Below, piece after piece: positions 17,742-27,527 of a stretch of 64,000 nt of DNA. The translations under genes and the position numbers were made by a program. Under the pieces are notes generated by a model. It ran no database searches. It saw nothing but the letters and a program-made list of their open reading frames with translations, and was not told the origin of the DNA. How positions within the stretch are numbered: the stretch's first letter is position 1; every line of letters starts with the position of its first letter. The stretch comes from Cytobacillus oceanisediminis 2691. GTDB lineage: Bacteria; Bacillota; Bacilli; Bacillales; Cytobacillaceae. The DNA is taken from positions 672,795 to 736,794 of the forward strand of contig NZ_VEEP01000001.1 of NCBI RefSeq assembly GCF_007678455.1, written 5' to 3'.

Positions 17742-19265
17742 ATGAGTTATGTTGTAGAAATGTTAAATATCCGGAAAGAGTTCCCGGGTATCGTAGCCAA
17801 CGATAATATCACCCTTACATTGAAAAAAGGGGAAATCCATGCACTGTTAGGGGAAAATGGTGCAGGAAAATCAACCTTGATGGGCGTTTTATTCGGGATG
17901 TATCAGCCTGAAATAGGCGTTGTTAAAGTCCATGGAAAAGAAGTGCGCATCACGAATCCTAATGTGGCCAACCGTTTAGGAATCGGGATGGTGCACCAGC
18001 ACTTTAAACTGGTTGAGAATTTTACCGTAACAGAAAATATCATACTGGGCAGCGAGCCGCTTAAAGGCATGGTGCTTGATATCGACAAAGCAGCAAAAAG
18101 AATTGAAGAATTATCAAAGCATTACGGATTGAATGTGGATCCACACGCGAAAATTGAAGATATTTCAGTAGGTATGCAGCAAAGGGTAGAAATTTTAAAG
18201 ATGCTTTACCGAGAAGCAGACGTCTTGATATTGGATGAACCAACAGCTGTTCTTACACCAGCAGAAATTGATGAATTGATGAAGATTATGCGCAATCTTA
18301 TTAAAGAAGGAAAGTCTATCATCATTATCACTCATAAACTGAAAGAAATTAAAGCAGTAGCTGACCGCTGTACGGTAATACGCCGTGGAAAGGGAATCGG
18401 CACTGTCAATGTGGCTGAAGCAAGTGAGGCAAGCCTTGCAGAAATGATGGTTGGCCGTCATGTTTCATTCAAAGTGGATAAGAAAGAAAGTGCTCCTGGA
18501 GAGGTAGTACTTAAAATAGATTCTCTATCTGTGAAAAACAATAGAAAAGTAATGGGCCTTAAAGATTTTTCACTTGAAGTCCGTACTGGTGAAATTGTTG
18601 GGATCGCCGGGGTCGAAGGCAATGGCCAAACAGAGCTTATTGAAGCAATCACAGGATTAAGAAAAGCGGAATCAGGCTCTATCCAGATTGATGGCACAGA
18701 GATCAGCAGCTTGCCTGTTCGCGAGCGACTTGAAAAGGGAATGAGCCATATTCCGGAAGACAGGCACAAACGCGGACTGGTTCTGGACTACTCGTTACAG
18801 GAAAATATGGTTCTGCAAATCTATAACAAGAAGCCTTTTTCAAAAAATGGGATATTGAACAAAAACGCTATGAAAACGTATGCTCAAAACATATTGACCA
18901 ACTTTGATGTGCGATCAGGCGAAGGTGCAGTCTCTATCGCCAGGACACTATCAGGCGGCAATCAGCAAAAAGCGATCATTGGAAGGGAACTTGAGCTGGA
19001 TCCGAAACTGCTGATTTGTGTACAGCCTACTCGCGGGCTGGACGTAGGTTCTATTGAATATATCCATAAGAGAATCGTAGAACACCGTGATAAGGGGAAT
19101 GCAGTATTGCTTGTTTCTCTTGAGCTGGATGAAATCTTGCAGCTATCTGACCGTATAGCAATCGTTAACAACGGTGAACTGGTCGGAACAGTGATCGCTG
19201 CTGAAACGAACGAAAATGAAGTTGGTCTAATGATGGCAGGCGTGGCTAAGGAGAGAAGCATATGA
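17742..19265 (+). CDS. nupO: Nucleoside ABC importer, fused double ATPase subunit
   Basis: Cytoplasmic energy-coupling subunit of 507 residues with two ABC domains, the layout of ribose/nucleoside importers. Domain 1 has Walker A GENGAGKST (37-45), signature SVGMQQRVEI and Walker B LILDEPTAVL. Domain 2 has a degenerate Walker A (GVEGNGQTEL), signature LSGGNQQKA and LLICVQPTRGLDVG, so ATP hydrolysis is probably asymmetric as is usual in this family. The start at 17742 (AAAGGTGAG ribosome site) is preferred over 17655. The stop overlaps nupP. Confidence 0.94.
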   Translation: MSYVVEMLNIRKEFPGIVANDNITLTLKKGEIHALLGENGAGKSTLMGVLFGMYQPEIGVVKVHGKEVRITNPNVANRLGIGMVHQHFKLVENFTVTENIILGSEPLKGMVLDIDKAAKRIEELSKHYGLNVDPHAKIEDISVGMQQRVEILKMLYREADVLILDEPTAVLTPAEIDELMKIMRNLIKEGKSIIIITHKLKEIKAVADRCTVIRRGKGIGTVNVAEASEASLAEMMVGRHVSFKVDKKESAPGEVVLKIDSLSVKNNRKVMGLKDFSLEVRTGEIVGIAGVEGNGQTELIEAITGLRKAESGSIQIDGTEISSLPVRERLEKGMSHIPEDRHKRGLVLDYSLQENMVLQIYNKKPFSKNGILNKNAMKTYAQNILTNFDVRSGEGAVSIARTLSGGNQQKAIIGRELELDPKLLICVQPTRGLDVGSIEYIHKRIVEHRDKGNAVLLVSLELDEILQLSDRIAIVNNGELVGTVIAAETNENEVGLMMAGVAKERSI

Positions 19266-20341
19266 GACATACCATCGTATCTATAATATCGATTTTATTA
19301 GGACTGGTGGCCGGGGGAATCCTGATGCTCTTCATCGGAAGCAACCCGATTGAAGGCTATTCCTATCTTCTTCAAGGTGCCCTGAAGAACCTTGAACGTA
19401 TCGGGAATACCTTGGCTACGGCAACTCCACTTGTATTTACCGGTCTGTCCGTTGCTTTTGCATTCCGTACTGGTTTGTTCAATATTGGTGCTTCCGGCCA
19501 AATGTTAGTTGGCGGCTTATTGGCATCAGCTGTTGGTCTAACATATGATTTTTCAAGACCAGTCCTTCTTGCGGTCATGATTCTGGTGGGGATGCTTGGC
19601 GGAGCGCTTTGGGCATTCGTTCCTGGTTTGCTTAAGGCAAAATTCAATGTTCATGAGGTTGTATCGACAATCATGATGAACTGGATTGCTTATTGGACGA
19701 TCTATTATGTGATTCCTGGATACTTCAAAGGGGAATTCCTCGAAACTGAATCCAAGAAGCTGGCAGAATCCGCTACCCTGCGTACGCCTTGGCTGACAGA
19801 TATGTTCCAGGGTTCATACATCAACCTTGGATTGTTCCTTGCGGTCATTGCGGTAATCATTATAGCGTTCATTATCGATAAAACGACCTTAGGTTATGAG
19901 TTAAAGGCTGTAGGTTTTAATAGATTTGCAGCTGAATATGCAGGCATGAAAGTAAATCGCAATATTATTTTATCTATGCTGATTTCAGGTGCTCTTGCCG
20001 GACTCGGAGGAGTAGCGCTGTACACTGGTAATGCTTCCAGTATCCAGATCGGAATCCTGCCAGCCCAGGGTTATGATGGAATTGCAGTAGCATTGCTTGG
20101 TGCCAATAATCCAATTGGTGTATTCTTCGCAGCTGTTTTATTTGGAATCCTCTATTCTGGTACAGGCTTTATGAATGCGATGACTGAAATTCCTCCTGAA
20201 CTGGCGAATACAATCATTGCGATCATTATCTACTTCGCAGCGACAAGTGTACTGATTGAGCGCTTGCTGAACAAATTCAAGAAGAGAAGCTCAAACCGAA
20301 AAGACAAAAGTGGTCCTGTAGTCGAGAAGGGAGATTCCTAA
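19262..20341 (+). CDS. nupP: Nucleoside ABC importer permease NupP
   Basis: Integral membrane subunit of 359 residues (branched-chain/ribose permease fold) with about nine hydrophobic segments and the conserved AFRTGLFNIGASGQMLVGG region. The stretch NVHEVVSTIMMNWI probably contacts the ATPase. The basic C-terminal tail (KKRSSNRKDK) is cytoplasmic. It overlaps nupO by 4 bases and is followed one base later by nupQ, so all three should be co-translated. Confidence 0.92.
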   Translation: MRHTIVSIISILLGLVAGGILMLFIGSNPIEGYSYLLQGALKNLERIGNTLATATPLVFTGLSVAFAFRTGLFNIGASGQMLVGGLLASAVGLTYDFSRPVLLAVMILVGMLGGALWAFVPGLLKAKFNVHEVVSTIMMNWIAYWTIYYVIPGYFKGEFLETESKKLAESATLRTPWLTDMFQGSYINLGLFLAVIAVIIIAFIIDKTTLGYELKAVGFNRFAAEYAGMKVNRNIILSMLISGALAGLGGVALYTGNASSIQIGILPAQGYDGIAVALLGANNPIGVFFAAVLFGILYSGTGFMNAMTEIPPELANTIIAIIIYFAATSVLIERLLNKFKKRSSNRKDKSGPVVEKGDS

Positions 20342-20342
20342 G

Positions 20343-21296
20343 ATGTGGCATATTATAGAACAAATTTTTCCTTACGCGATTGTCTTTACAATTCCTCTTC
20401 TGATTACAGCCCTGGGCGGTCTTTTTAGTGAGCGAAGCGGAATTGTCAATATTGCCCTTGAAGGCTTGATGATCATCGGTGCTTTCTCTGGCGCTTTATC
20501 CATCCATTATCTGAGTGGTGTAATCGAAAACAATACGCTCGTTCTTTGGCTGGGATTATTGGCTGCTGTAGCAGCAGGCATCCTTTTTTCAATCTTGCAT
20601 GCATTTGCGAGCATTAACTTGAATGCGGATCAAATCATCAGTGGTACGGCAATCAATTTGATTGCGACTGCCTTGACGATTTTCCTTGCAAGAAATATGA
20701 CTGGAAGCGGGAATATCCGAATCACTAGTGGATTCACACCTTCGAATGTCCCTTTCTTGTCTGATATTCCGATAATTGGAGATCTTTTCTTTACAAAAAC
20801 ATATCCGACTACTTGGTTTGTATTGGCCATTCTTTTCATTAGTTCGTTTATCCTTTACAAAACAAGATTCGGTCTGCGTCTAAGATCCTGTGGTGAATTC
20901 CCGCAGGCAGCAGAGGCAGCAGGAATTAATGTGCGAAGAATACGCTATAGTGGAGTCCTTATTTCCGGTGCGTTTGCTGGTCTTGGCGGAGCTTTGATCA
21001 TTGTGACTTACGCTGGTGAGTTCACAGGTACTGTATCTGGTCTAGGATTCCTTGCATTGGCATCCTTGATCTTTGGACAGTGGAAGCCGCTTGGCGTATT
21101 GGCAGCGACATTCTTCTTTGGTTTTGCCAGTACAATTGCAAACGTATCACAGGTAATTCCAGAATTGGCTGTCATCCCGCCAATTCTGCTGAAGATTTTC
21201 CCTTATGTCGTAACGCTGATCGCATTGGTCATCTTTTCTAAGTCTTCACAGGCTCCAAAAGCCGTCGGTGAAACATTCGACAGTGGAAAAAGATAA
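20343..21296 (+). CDS. nupQ: Nucleoside ABC importer permease NupQ
   Basis: Second membrane subunit of the importer, 317 residues, with about eight hydrophobic segments. Conserved features are LFSERSGIVNIALEG near the N terminus, INLNADQIISGTAINL and the late RIRYSGVLISGAFAGLGGA segment. It pairs with NupP to form the channel. A GAAGGGAG ribosome site overlaps the nupP end. The operon ends at the hairpin 10 bases downstream. Confidence 0.92.
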   Translation: MWHIIEQIFPYAIVFTIPLLITALGGLFSERSGIVNIALEGLMIIGAFSGALSIHYLSGVIENNTLVLWLGLLAAVAAGILFSILHAFASINLNADQIISGTAINLIATALTIFLARNMTGSGNIRITSGFTPSNVPFLSDIPIIGDLFFTKTYPTTWFVLAILFISSFILYKTRFGLRLRSCGEFPQAAEAAGINVRRIRYSGVLISGAFAGLGGALIIVTYAGEFTGTVSGLGFLALASLIFGQWKPLGVLAATFFFGFASTIANVSQVIPELAVIPPILLKIFPYVVTLIALVIFSKSSQAPKAVGETFDSGKR

Positions 21297-21305
21297 GTTT
21301 TTACC

Positions 21306-21336
21306 AAGAGGTGCCTTTATCGAGGTGCCTCTTTTC
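21306..21336 (+). terminator. Intrinsic terminator of nupOPQ
   Basis: AAGAGG...CCTCTT outer arms and CCT/AGG inner arms are followed by TTCTATT. Confidence 0.8.
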
Positions 21337-21482
21337 TATTCATTCGTTTAGTAACATTTGAGTAAAATGATAACCTTTAAAATATAGAAGAAAATGACAC
21401 ATTAAATTTAGAATTTTTCAAACCGTTATGGTAGAATATAGGAAAATGCTGGTTAAAAAAATAGCGGTAAGAGGTCTATAAG

Positions 21483-22568
21483 ATGAAGCTATCATTATAT
21501 TTGGATGACCGTGAAACAGAGAAGATATTTTCTTATTTGCGCTGGATTTTTCTTGTTATTGGTGTTCTTGTTTTTTATTATCCGCCTCTCGCTGACAGGC
21601 TGGATTTTACAGAAGAGACCTTCCCGCTGCTTTTGACAGTGGGATTCATTTATATGGCCTCTGCACAAATTGCCCTGGTCAAGCTGCCTCCTGGAAATGA
21701 ATATTTTTCATTGCTTACTAAAGCAGGTATTGTATTCGACTATGTCGCACTCATCTGGCTGCTCGTTTTAACCAGGGGAACCATGTCTCCGCTATTTCCG
21801 ATTTCATACTTGCTTGTCATGCATGCGACGATCTATTGGAGAACAAAGGGGGCGATTTTGTCCTCTGCCTTTTTAACTCTTGGATACAGCATCATTTATG
21901 TTACACAGGGACATTTTGAATTTTATACTTCCTTTGTGTTTATCCTGAATCTCGCGTTCATCTGGGTTGTCGGTGTATTTGGTTCACTTATTGTCATAAG
22001 GGAAAGAAAGCACCTCAAGCAAAAGGAAATTTTCCATGAATTGATGTTCACTGATTATCTCACGGGTTTATACAACCATAGGCATTTTCAGGAACAGTTG
22101 AGGATGCTTACTCTCAATAAGGAAGATTTCATGCTTGTCATGGGGGATATTGATTATTTTAAGCAGGTGAATGACCAGTTTGGCCACCTGACCGGTGATG
22201 AAATATTGAAGCGAATTGGGTTGATTTTTCAGGAGCTGGCCGACCGCCATGACGCACAGGCATTTCGATACGGTGGAGAAGAGTTTGCGTTCCTTTTGCC
22301 TTTAATGGATGAAATGAGACAAGTTGCCTTTTTTGAAGATCTTTATTCAACCCTGGCGGCTGAGGAATTTACCGGGGATTGTAAAACCATTACGATGAGC
22401 TTCGGAATTGCTTCCTCACAAACAGTGTCACTGCCTGATAAGCTATTAGGCTATACCGATCAGCTTTTGTACAGCGCGAAGGCTGCTGGCAGGAATCAGG
22501 TAAAATTTGAAACAGGCTATACATATCGTTTTGATGCTGTATCGGAAATTGCCGCAGCAAGAGAATGA
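21483..22568 (+). CDS. Membrane-bound GGDEF diguanylate cyclase
   Basis: Predicted to make cyclic di-GMP at the membrane. It has 361 residues. About six hydrophobic segments (residues 18-170) form an unassigned sensor; a short linker (RKHLKQKEIFHELMF) leads to a GGDEF domain from about residue 188 (DYLTGLYNHRHF). The active-site loop is intact as GGEEF (RYGGEEFAFLLP), and MGDIDYFKQVND holds a metal-binding aspartate. I see no inhibitory RxxD site at the usual spacing before GGEEF. It is monocistronic between two terminators and sits where B. subtilis carries unrelated ymfD/ymfE. Ligand and target are unknown. Confidence 0.88.
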   Translation: MKLSLYLDDRETEKIFSYLRWIFLVIGVLVFYYPPLADRLDFTEETFPLLLTVGFIYMASAQIALVKLPPGNEYFSLLTKAGIVFDYVALIWLLVLTRGTMSPLFPISYLLVMHATIYWRTKGAILSSAFLTLGYSIIYVTQGHFEFYTSFVFILNLAFIWVVGVFGSLIVIRERKHLKQKEIFHELMFTDYLTGLYNHRHFQEQLRMLTLNKEDFMLVMGDIDYFKQVNDQFGHLTGDEILKRIGLIFQELADRHDAQAFRYGGEEFAFLLPLMDEMRQVAFFEDLYSTLAAEEFTGDCKTITMSFGIASSQTVSLPDKLLGYTDQLLYSAKAAGRNQVKFETGYTYRFDAVSEIAAARE

Positions 22569-22574
22569 AAATAT

Positions 22575-22605
22575 AAAGCTCCCCATTTTGAGGGGAGCTT
22601 TTGTG
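22575..22605 (+). terminator. Intrinsic terminator of the GGDEF gene
   Basis: AAAGCTCCCC and GGGGAGCTTTT arms around ATTTTGA. Confidence 0.88.
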
Positions 22606-22632
22606 TTCAAATTTAATCGAATTGGCAATTGC

Positions 22633-22662
22633 TTGAATTAGACAACTATGGAAAGGTATAGT
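22633..22662 (+). promoter_or_regulatory. Candidate sigma-A promoter of ymfF-ymfH
   Basis: TTGAAT and TATAGT are separated by 18 bases, giving a leader of about 130 bases before ymfF. Confidence 0.4.
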
Positions 22663-22798
22663 TAGAGTGTATTTATAGGAATATTAAATATGAGCATCTC
22701 AACGTATACATAGAGTAAAGATGTTTTGCAGGATTACAAACAGTGAAGAATGGATAGAAAAAGATTACTTATCGTGTTCCCATTAAAGGAGGATTTAA

Positions 22799-24076
22799 AT
22801 GGCTGTCATTTCAGAAACAATCAAGGATATGAAGGGTTACAAGCTTCACATCGTAAAAACAGCAAAGTTCAAGACAAACACAATTGTCTGGAAGATGAAA
22901 ACACCTCTGACGAGCGAAAACGTAACAAAACGTGCTTTGCTTCCATACGTTCTGCAGAGCAGCTCAAAAGCATACGAGACAACTTCAAAGCTGCGCTCCT
23001 ATTTAGATGAGCTCTATGGGGCCAATCTTTATGTTGATGTATCCAAAAAAGGGGAGTACCAGGTCATTAGCTTCTCGCTTGAAATTGCCAATGAAAAATT
23101 CCTGAGTGACCCAGAGCCTTTGTTGAAAAAGGGGATGGAATTAATCGCAGAAATCCTTGTCAATCCTCTGGCCGAGAATGATGCTTTTGACAAAGAAACG
23201 GTGGAGAAGGAAAAGCGCACCCTTAAACAGAGGATTCAGGCAGTTTATGATGATAAAATGCGCTACTCCAATTTCAGGCTTGTACAGGAAATGTGTAAAG
23301 GTGAGCCGTATGCATTGCATGTGAATGGAGAAATAGACGATATCCCCCAGATTAATGAGGGGAACTTGTATGAGTATTACAAGCAGGCTTTTGCAGAGGA
23401 CGAAATGGATTTGTACATTATTGGCGATGTGAACGAAGACGAAGTCCATTCCACTGCTGACGAACTGCTTCAATTCGAGGATAGGGTCCCTGTGAAGGTG
23501 GAAACACATCATGCTGGCAGCATAGAAGAAAAAACAGTAAAAGATCAGGAAGATGTAAAACAAGGCAAGCTGAATATCGGCTATCGGACAAATGTGCTTT
23601 ATGGTGATCAGGACTATTATGCACTTCAGGTGTTCAATGGTATCTTTGGCGGCTTCTCACATTCCAAGTTATTTTTGAATGTCCGCGAAAAAAACAGCCT
23701 TGCCTATTATGTCGCCAGTCGTCTTGAAAGCCACAAGGGTTTGATGATGGTCATGTCTGGTATCGAATTCGAAAATTTTGAGCTCGCTGTTAAAATAATC
23801 CGTGAACAAATGGAAGCCATGCAAGCAGGCGATTTTACCGATCAGGAAGTTGAACAGACAAAAGCGGTGATTGAAAACCAAATGCTTGAAACTATGGATA
23901 CTGCAAGAGGCATGGTAGAGGTCCTTTATCATAATGTTGTATCAGATCAAAATGTTAGCCTCGATGACTGGCTTCAGGGCATGAGTAAAACCACAAAAGA
24001 AGAAATCGTCGATGTAGCCAAGAAGGTCCAGCTTGACACGGTTTACTTCTTAACTGGATTGGAGGCGGACAAATAA
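22799..24076 (+). CDS. ymfF: M16 peptidase-like protein YmfF (catalytically inactive partner)
   Basis: M16-fold protein of 425 residues that lacks the HxxEH zinc motif but keeps the C-terminal-type stretch REKNSLAYYVASRLES. This is the pattern of the inactive partner in two-component M16 peptidases. Its neighbour YmfH carries the catalytic motif, so a YmfF-YmfH heterodimer is likely. An AAAGGAGG ribosome site lies 7 bases upstream. No signal peptide, so cytoplasmic. In B. subtilis the pair is conserved but without a firmly assigned substrate; relatives process peptide antibiotics or pheromones. Confidence 0.9.
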   Translation: MAVISETIKDMKGYKLHIVKTAKFKTNTIVWKMKTPLTSENVTKRALLPYVLQSSSKAYETTSKLRSYLDELYGANLYVDVSKKGEYQVISFSLEIANEKFLSDPEPLLKKGMELIAEILVNPLAENDAFDKETVEKEKRTLKQRIQAVYDDKMRYSNFRLVQEMCKGEPYALHVNGEIDDIPQINEGNLYEYYKQAFAEDEMDLYIIGDVNEDEVHSTADELLQFEDRVPVKVETHHAGSIEEKTVKDQEDVKQGKLNIGYRTNVLYGDQDYYALQVFNGIFGGFSHSKLFLNVREKNSLAYYVASRLESHKGLMMVMSGIEFENFELAVKIIREQMEAMQAGDFTDQEVEQTKAVIENQMLETMDTARGMVEVLYHNVVSDQNVSLDDWLQGMSKTTKEEIVDVAKKVQLDTVYFLTGLEADK

Positions 24077-25368
24077 TGGAGAAGATCACTTTTGAACAAC
24101 TTCAGGAAGAAATGTACTATGAAAAGCTGAATAATGGGCTTGATGTCTACATTCTGCCGAAAAAAGGCTTCAATAAAACATATGCCACATTTACAACGAA
24201 ATTCGGTTCAATCGATAATCACTTCCTTCCTCCGGGAAAGGATGAATACGTTAAGGTCCCTGATGGCATTGCCCACTTCCTTGAGCATAAATTATTTGAA
24301 AAGGAAGATGGGGATGTATTTCAGCAGTTCAGCAAGCAGGGTGCATCTGCGAATGCTTTCACATCGTTTACGAGGACTGCTTACTTATTTTCCAGTACCT
24401 CCAATGTGGAGAAAAACCTTGAAACACTGATTGACTTCGTTCAAGAGCCTTATTTCACAGAGAAGACGGTTGAAAAGGAAAAGGGAATCATCGGGCAGGA
24501 AATCACGATGTATGATGACAACCCTGACTGGAGGCTGTATTTCGGGCTTATACAGAATATGTATAAAAACCACCCAGTAAGCATCGATATCGCGGGTACC
24601 ATCGAATCGATTTCCCATATAACGAAAGATATGCTGTATGAATGCTATGAAACCTTCTACCACCCAAGCAATATGCTGCTGTTTGTGGTTGGTCCTGTCA
24701 ACCCTGATGAAATCATGGGCCAGATAAAAGATAACCAGAGCAAGAAAGAGTATAAGAACAAGCCTGAAATCCAGCGGAAATTTGATGCAGAACAGGCTGG
24801 AGTCGCTGAAAAGAAACAAGTCCTTAAAATGAACGTCCAAACATCAAAATGCCTTGTGGGAATCAAAGCTGCCAACCCGACTGAATCAGGAAGCGAAATG
24901 CTGAAAAATGAACTTTCAGTTAATGTGCTCCTTGATATGCTATTTGGAAAAAGCTCTGATAACTACACTGAATTGTATAGTTCGGGGTTGATTGACGACA
25001 CGTTTTCCTATGACTATTCACAGGAGCAAGGTTTCGGGTTCGCGATGGTTGGCGGAGATACAAATGAGCCGGATGTCCTGGCCAGTAAGCTTGAAGCGAT
25101 GCTGAAGGAAGCGAAATCGGGTCAGGGACTCACTGCTGAAAGCCTCGAAAGGACAAAAAAGAAAAAAATTGGGGCTTTCTTAAGAGCGGTGAATTCACCA
25201 GAATATATCGCAAATCAATTCACGCGTTACGCTTTCAATGATATGGATTTGTTCGAAGTAGTCCCTGTGCTTGAAAGTCTCACAATGGATGATCTCAATC
25301 AGGCAGCTGAACGGCTTATATCAGAGGACCGATTCACAGTCTGCCAGGTAGTTCCAAAGGGGAAGTAA
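24076..25368 (+). CDS. ymfH: M16 zinc peptidase YmfH (active subunit)
   Basis: Zinc-dependent processing peptidase of 430 residues. The inverted motif is H67-FL-E70-H71 (GIAHFLEHKLFEK), followed about 75 residues later by the expected glutamate region (IIGQEITMYDDNPDW). The start overlaps the ymfF stop by one base (TAATG), consistent with coupled synthesis of the two halves. Soluble and cytoplasmic by sequence. Closed by a strong terminator. Confidence 0.92.
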   Translation: MEKITFEQLQEEMYYEKLNNGLDVYILPKKGFNKTYATFTTKFGSIDNHFLPPGKDEYVKVPDGIAHFLEHKLFEKEDGDVFQQFSKQGASANAFTSFTRTAYLFSSTSNVEKNLETLIDFVQEPYFTEKTVEKEKGIIGQEITMYDDNPDWRLYFGLIQNMYKNHPVSIDIAGTIESISHITKDMLYECYETFYHPSNMLLFVVGPVNPDEIMGQIKDNQSKKEYKNKPEIQRKFDAEQAGVAEKKQVLKMNVQTSKCLVGIKAANPTESGSEMLKNELSVNVLLDMLFGKSSDNYTELYSSGLIDDTFSYDYSQEQGFGFAMVGGDTNEPDVLASKLEAMLKEAKSGQGLTAESLERTKKKKIGAFLRAVNSPEYIANQFTRYAFNDMDLFEVVPVLESLTMDDLNQAAERLISEDRFTVCQVVPKGK

Positions 25369-25385
25369 CTGACATATGAAGCGTG

Positions 25386-25412
25386 TGCGCCGGCCTTTCC
25401 CGGCGCATATTT
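25386..25412 (+). terminator. Intrinsic terminator of ymfF-ymfH
   Basis: TGCGCCGG and CCGGCGCA perfect arms are followed by TATTTAATT. Confidence 0.85.
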
Positions 25413-25439
25413 AATTAGAAATGGTGAGAGGGAAAAGAC

Positions 25440-26162
25440 ATGAAAAGATTCGCATTGGTGACAGGTGCAAGCGGAGCAATCGGTAAAGCAATCTCAATCA
25501 AGCTGGCATCAGAAGGTTATTCGCTTTACTTACATTACAATCAGAACGAAAAGGGAATTGGAGAGCTTTTAAGCGAGATTGGCTCATTTGGCGGAGAATA
25601 TATACCGATCAAGGCCAATTTAGCCTCGAAGACAGGTTATCTTGAATTAGCCAACCAGATTTTTTCGATTGATGCAATCGTACATAATGCTGGCAATGCT
25701 TTATATGGCCTTCTCGAGGATTTGGAAGAAGAAGAAACAGAAGCCTTGATTCAAATCCATGTTACAACGCCGCTTCTTCTGACAAAAAAGCTGCTTCCAA
25801 AATTGCGGCAAAAACAAAATGGGAATATTGTGATTGTCTCATCTATATGGGGCCAGACAGGAGCGTCATATGAGGTGGCGTATTCAACAGTAAAGGGAGC
25901 GCAGTTGGCATTTGCGAAAGCGCTAAGCAAAGAACTGGCACCTTCTAATATTAGGGTGAACGCAGTTGCGCCTGGAGCGATCCAGACTCCAATGGTAGAC
26001 GGATTTACCCTCGAGGAACTTGAAGCGATTGCTGCTGAGGTCCCATCCGGCCGTCTTGGGACCCCTGAAGAAGTAGCAAATGGCGTGGAATTCCTTTTAT
26101 CAGAGAAATCCTCCTATATTACCGGACAGGTTGTGGCAATCAACGGCGGCTGGCTGACCTGA
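25440..26162 (+). CDS. ymfI: Short-chain dehydrogenase/reductase YmfI
   Basis: NAD(P)H-dependent oxidoreductase of 240 residues, classical SDR length. The cofactor loop is TGASGAIG (8-15), NAG is at about 83-85, the catalytic serine lies in IVSSIWG, and the YxxxK motif is YSTVK. The APGAIQTPM and ITGQVVAINGGW motifs are typical of 3-oxoacyl-ACP-reductase-like members. Substrate unknown. It lies 71 bases after ymfH beyond a terminator, in the same order as in B. subtilis. Confidence 0.9.
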   Translation: MKRFALVTGASGAIGKAISIKLASEGYSLYLHYNQNEKGIGELLSEIGSFGGEYIPIKANLASKTGYLELANQIFSIDAIVHNAGNALYGLLEDLEEEETEALIQIHVTTPLLLTKKLLPKLRQKQNGNIVIVSSIWGQTGASYEVAYSTVKGAQLAFAKALSKELAPSNIRVNAVAPGAIQTPMVDGFTLEELEAIAAEVPSGRLGTPEEVANGVEFLLSEKSSYITGQVVAINGGWLT

Positions 26163-26263
26163 ACAATTTGTGACAAATTTTCTAATCCCGTTTCTTGATG
26201 AATAATTCTCCGCGAACCAATGCAAAATAACCTTGTACTATTTTAGACAAGGAGGTTGTCAAT

Positions 26264-26521
26264 ATGTCTGTATTGGAAAATTGGAATCAGTGGAAAGACT
26301 TCCTGGGAGACCGTCTTCATCAGGCGCAGGATAAAGGGATGAATAAAGAAGTAATGGGTGATCTTGCATACCAGATCGGCGACTATCTTGCCAAGAACGT
26401 CGACCCTAAGAACGAACAGGAAAGAGTTCTTTCAGACCTTTGGTCAGTAGCAAGCCCGGACGAGCAGCATGCGATCGCTACCATGATGGTAAAGCTTGTT
26501 CAAAACAACGGAAGTAAATAG
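26264..26521 (+). CDS. ymfJ: DUF3243 family protein YmfJ
   Basis: Small acidic helical protein of 85 residues (VLENWNQWKDFLGDRLHQAQ at the start). It has an AAGGAGG ribosome site and belongs to the DUF3243 family found throughout Bacillaceae. No motif that indicates a reaction. It stands alone between ymfI and a terminator. Confidence 0.88.
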   Translation: MSVLENWNQWKDFLGDRLHQAQDKGMNKEVMGDLAYQIGDYLAKNVDPKNEQERVLSDLWSVASPDEQHAIATMMVKLVQNNGSK

Positions 26522-26533
26522 GTGAGTTTGATG

Positions 26534-26563
26534 AAGAGGGGACTTACATTCCTCTCTTTTTTT
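26534..26563 (+). terminator. Intrinsic terminator of ymfJ
   Basis: AGAGGGGA and TCCTCTCT arms (one mismatch) are followed by a run of seven T residues. Confidence 0.8.
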
Positions 26564-26715
26564 ATTTATAACAGTCCATATCAGATGCATTAGGGCAGTT
26601 TTCATTTCTGGCTTGTTTTTCCTTTCATCTTCTTAGAAAATCATATATTATAGTAGCTAGATAATCGATGTCAAAATGTGTCGCAATTATTGGCTGAAAG
26701 CAGAGGAGGAGAATG

Positions 26716-27507
26716 ATGGAGAAGAAAGAATGGTACTTGGAATATGAAATAATGATTAACCGTCCAGGACTGCTAGGTGATATTTCCTCTTTGCTTGGAA
26801 TGCTGTCCATCAATATTGTAACGATCAATGGTGTGGATGAAGGAAGACGTGGCCTATTGATCCTTGCGAAAGATGATGATCAAATTGAGAGACTTGAGTC
26901 AATTTTAAATACTATGGATACAATAAGGGTAATTAAAATCAGGGAGCCTAAACTGCGTGACCGGATGGCGGTAAGACATGGCAGGTACATACAACGTGAT
27001 GCGGACGATAAAAAAACATTCCGGTTTGTAAGGGATGAACTTGGACTGCTGGTCGACTTTATGGCAGAATTGTTTAAGATGGAGGGGCATAAACTGATTG
27101 GCATACGTGGAATGCCTCGTGTCGGAAAGACAGAATCTGTTGTGGCATCAAGTGTTTGTGCCAATAAAAGATGGCTTTTTGTTTCCTCTACATTATTGAA
27201 GCAGACAATTCGCAATCAGTTGATTGAGGATGAGTACAATGCTGATAACCTATTCATCATCGATGGTATTGTTTCAACAAGGAGAGCCAATGAAAAGCAC
27301 TGGCAGCTTGTCAGGGAAATCATGCGCCTTCCTGCAGTCAAGGTTGTGGAACATCCTGATATTTTTGTCCAGAACACAGAATATACATTGGATGATTTTG
27401 ATTATATTATCGAATTAAGAAATAACCCCGATGAGGAAATCGTATATGATATGGTCCAGAAGAATCACATGTTTACTGATTCCGATTTTGGAGGATTTGA
27501 TTTTTAA
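26716..27507 (+). CDS. ymfK: YmfK-type protein: ACT-like domain plus P-loop domain (DUF3388)
   Basis: Protein of 263 residues. The N terminus (about 1-75) looks like an ACT domain (MINRPGLLGDISSLLGMLS, IVTINGVDEGRRG). The rest carries a Walker A-like GMPRVGKTES near residue 135 and the DUF3388 region. ATG 26716 is favoured over 26713 because it leaves 6 bases after GAGGAGG. The ACT plus P-loop layout suggests a ligand-sensing NTP-binding protein, but no function has been defined. It lies 20 bases upstream of rodZ and probably shares its transcript. Confidence 0.85.
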   Translation: MEKKEWYLEYEIMINRPGLLGDISSLLGMLSINIVTINGVDEGRRGLLILAKDDDQIERLESILNTMDTIRVIKIREPKLRDRMAVRHGRYIQRDADDKKTFRFVRDELGLLVDFMAELFKMEGHKLIGIRGMPRVGKTESVVASSVCANKRWLFVSSTLLKQTIRNQLIEDEYNADNLFIIDGIVSTRRANEKHWQLVREIMRLPAVKVVEHPDIFVQNTEYTLDDFDYIIELRNNPDEEIVYDMVQKNHMFTDSDFGGFDF

Positions 27508-27527
27508 CAGTATTGGAAGGTGTTATC

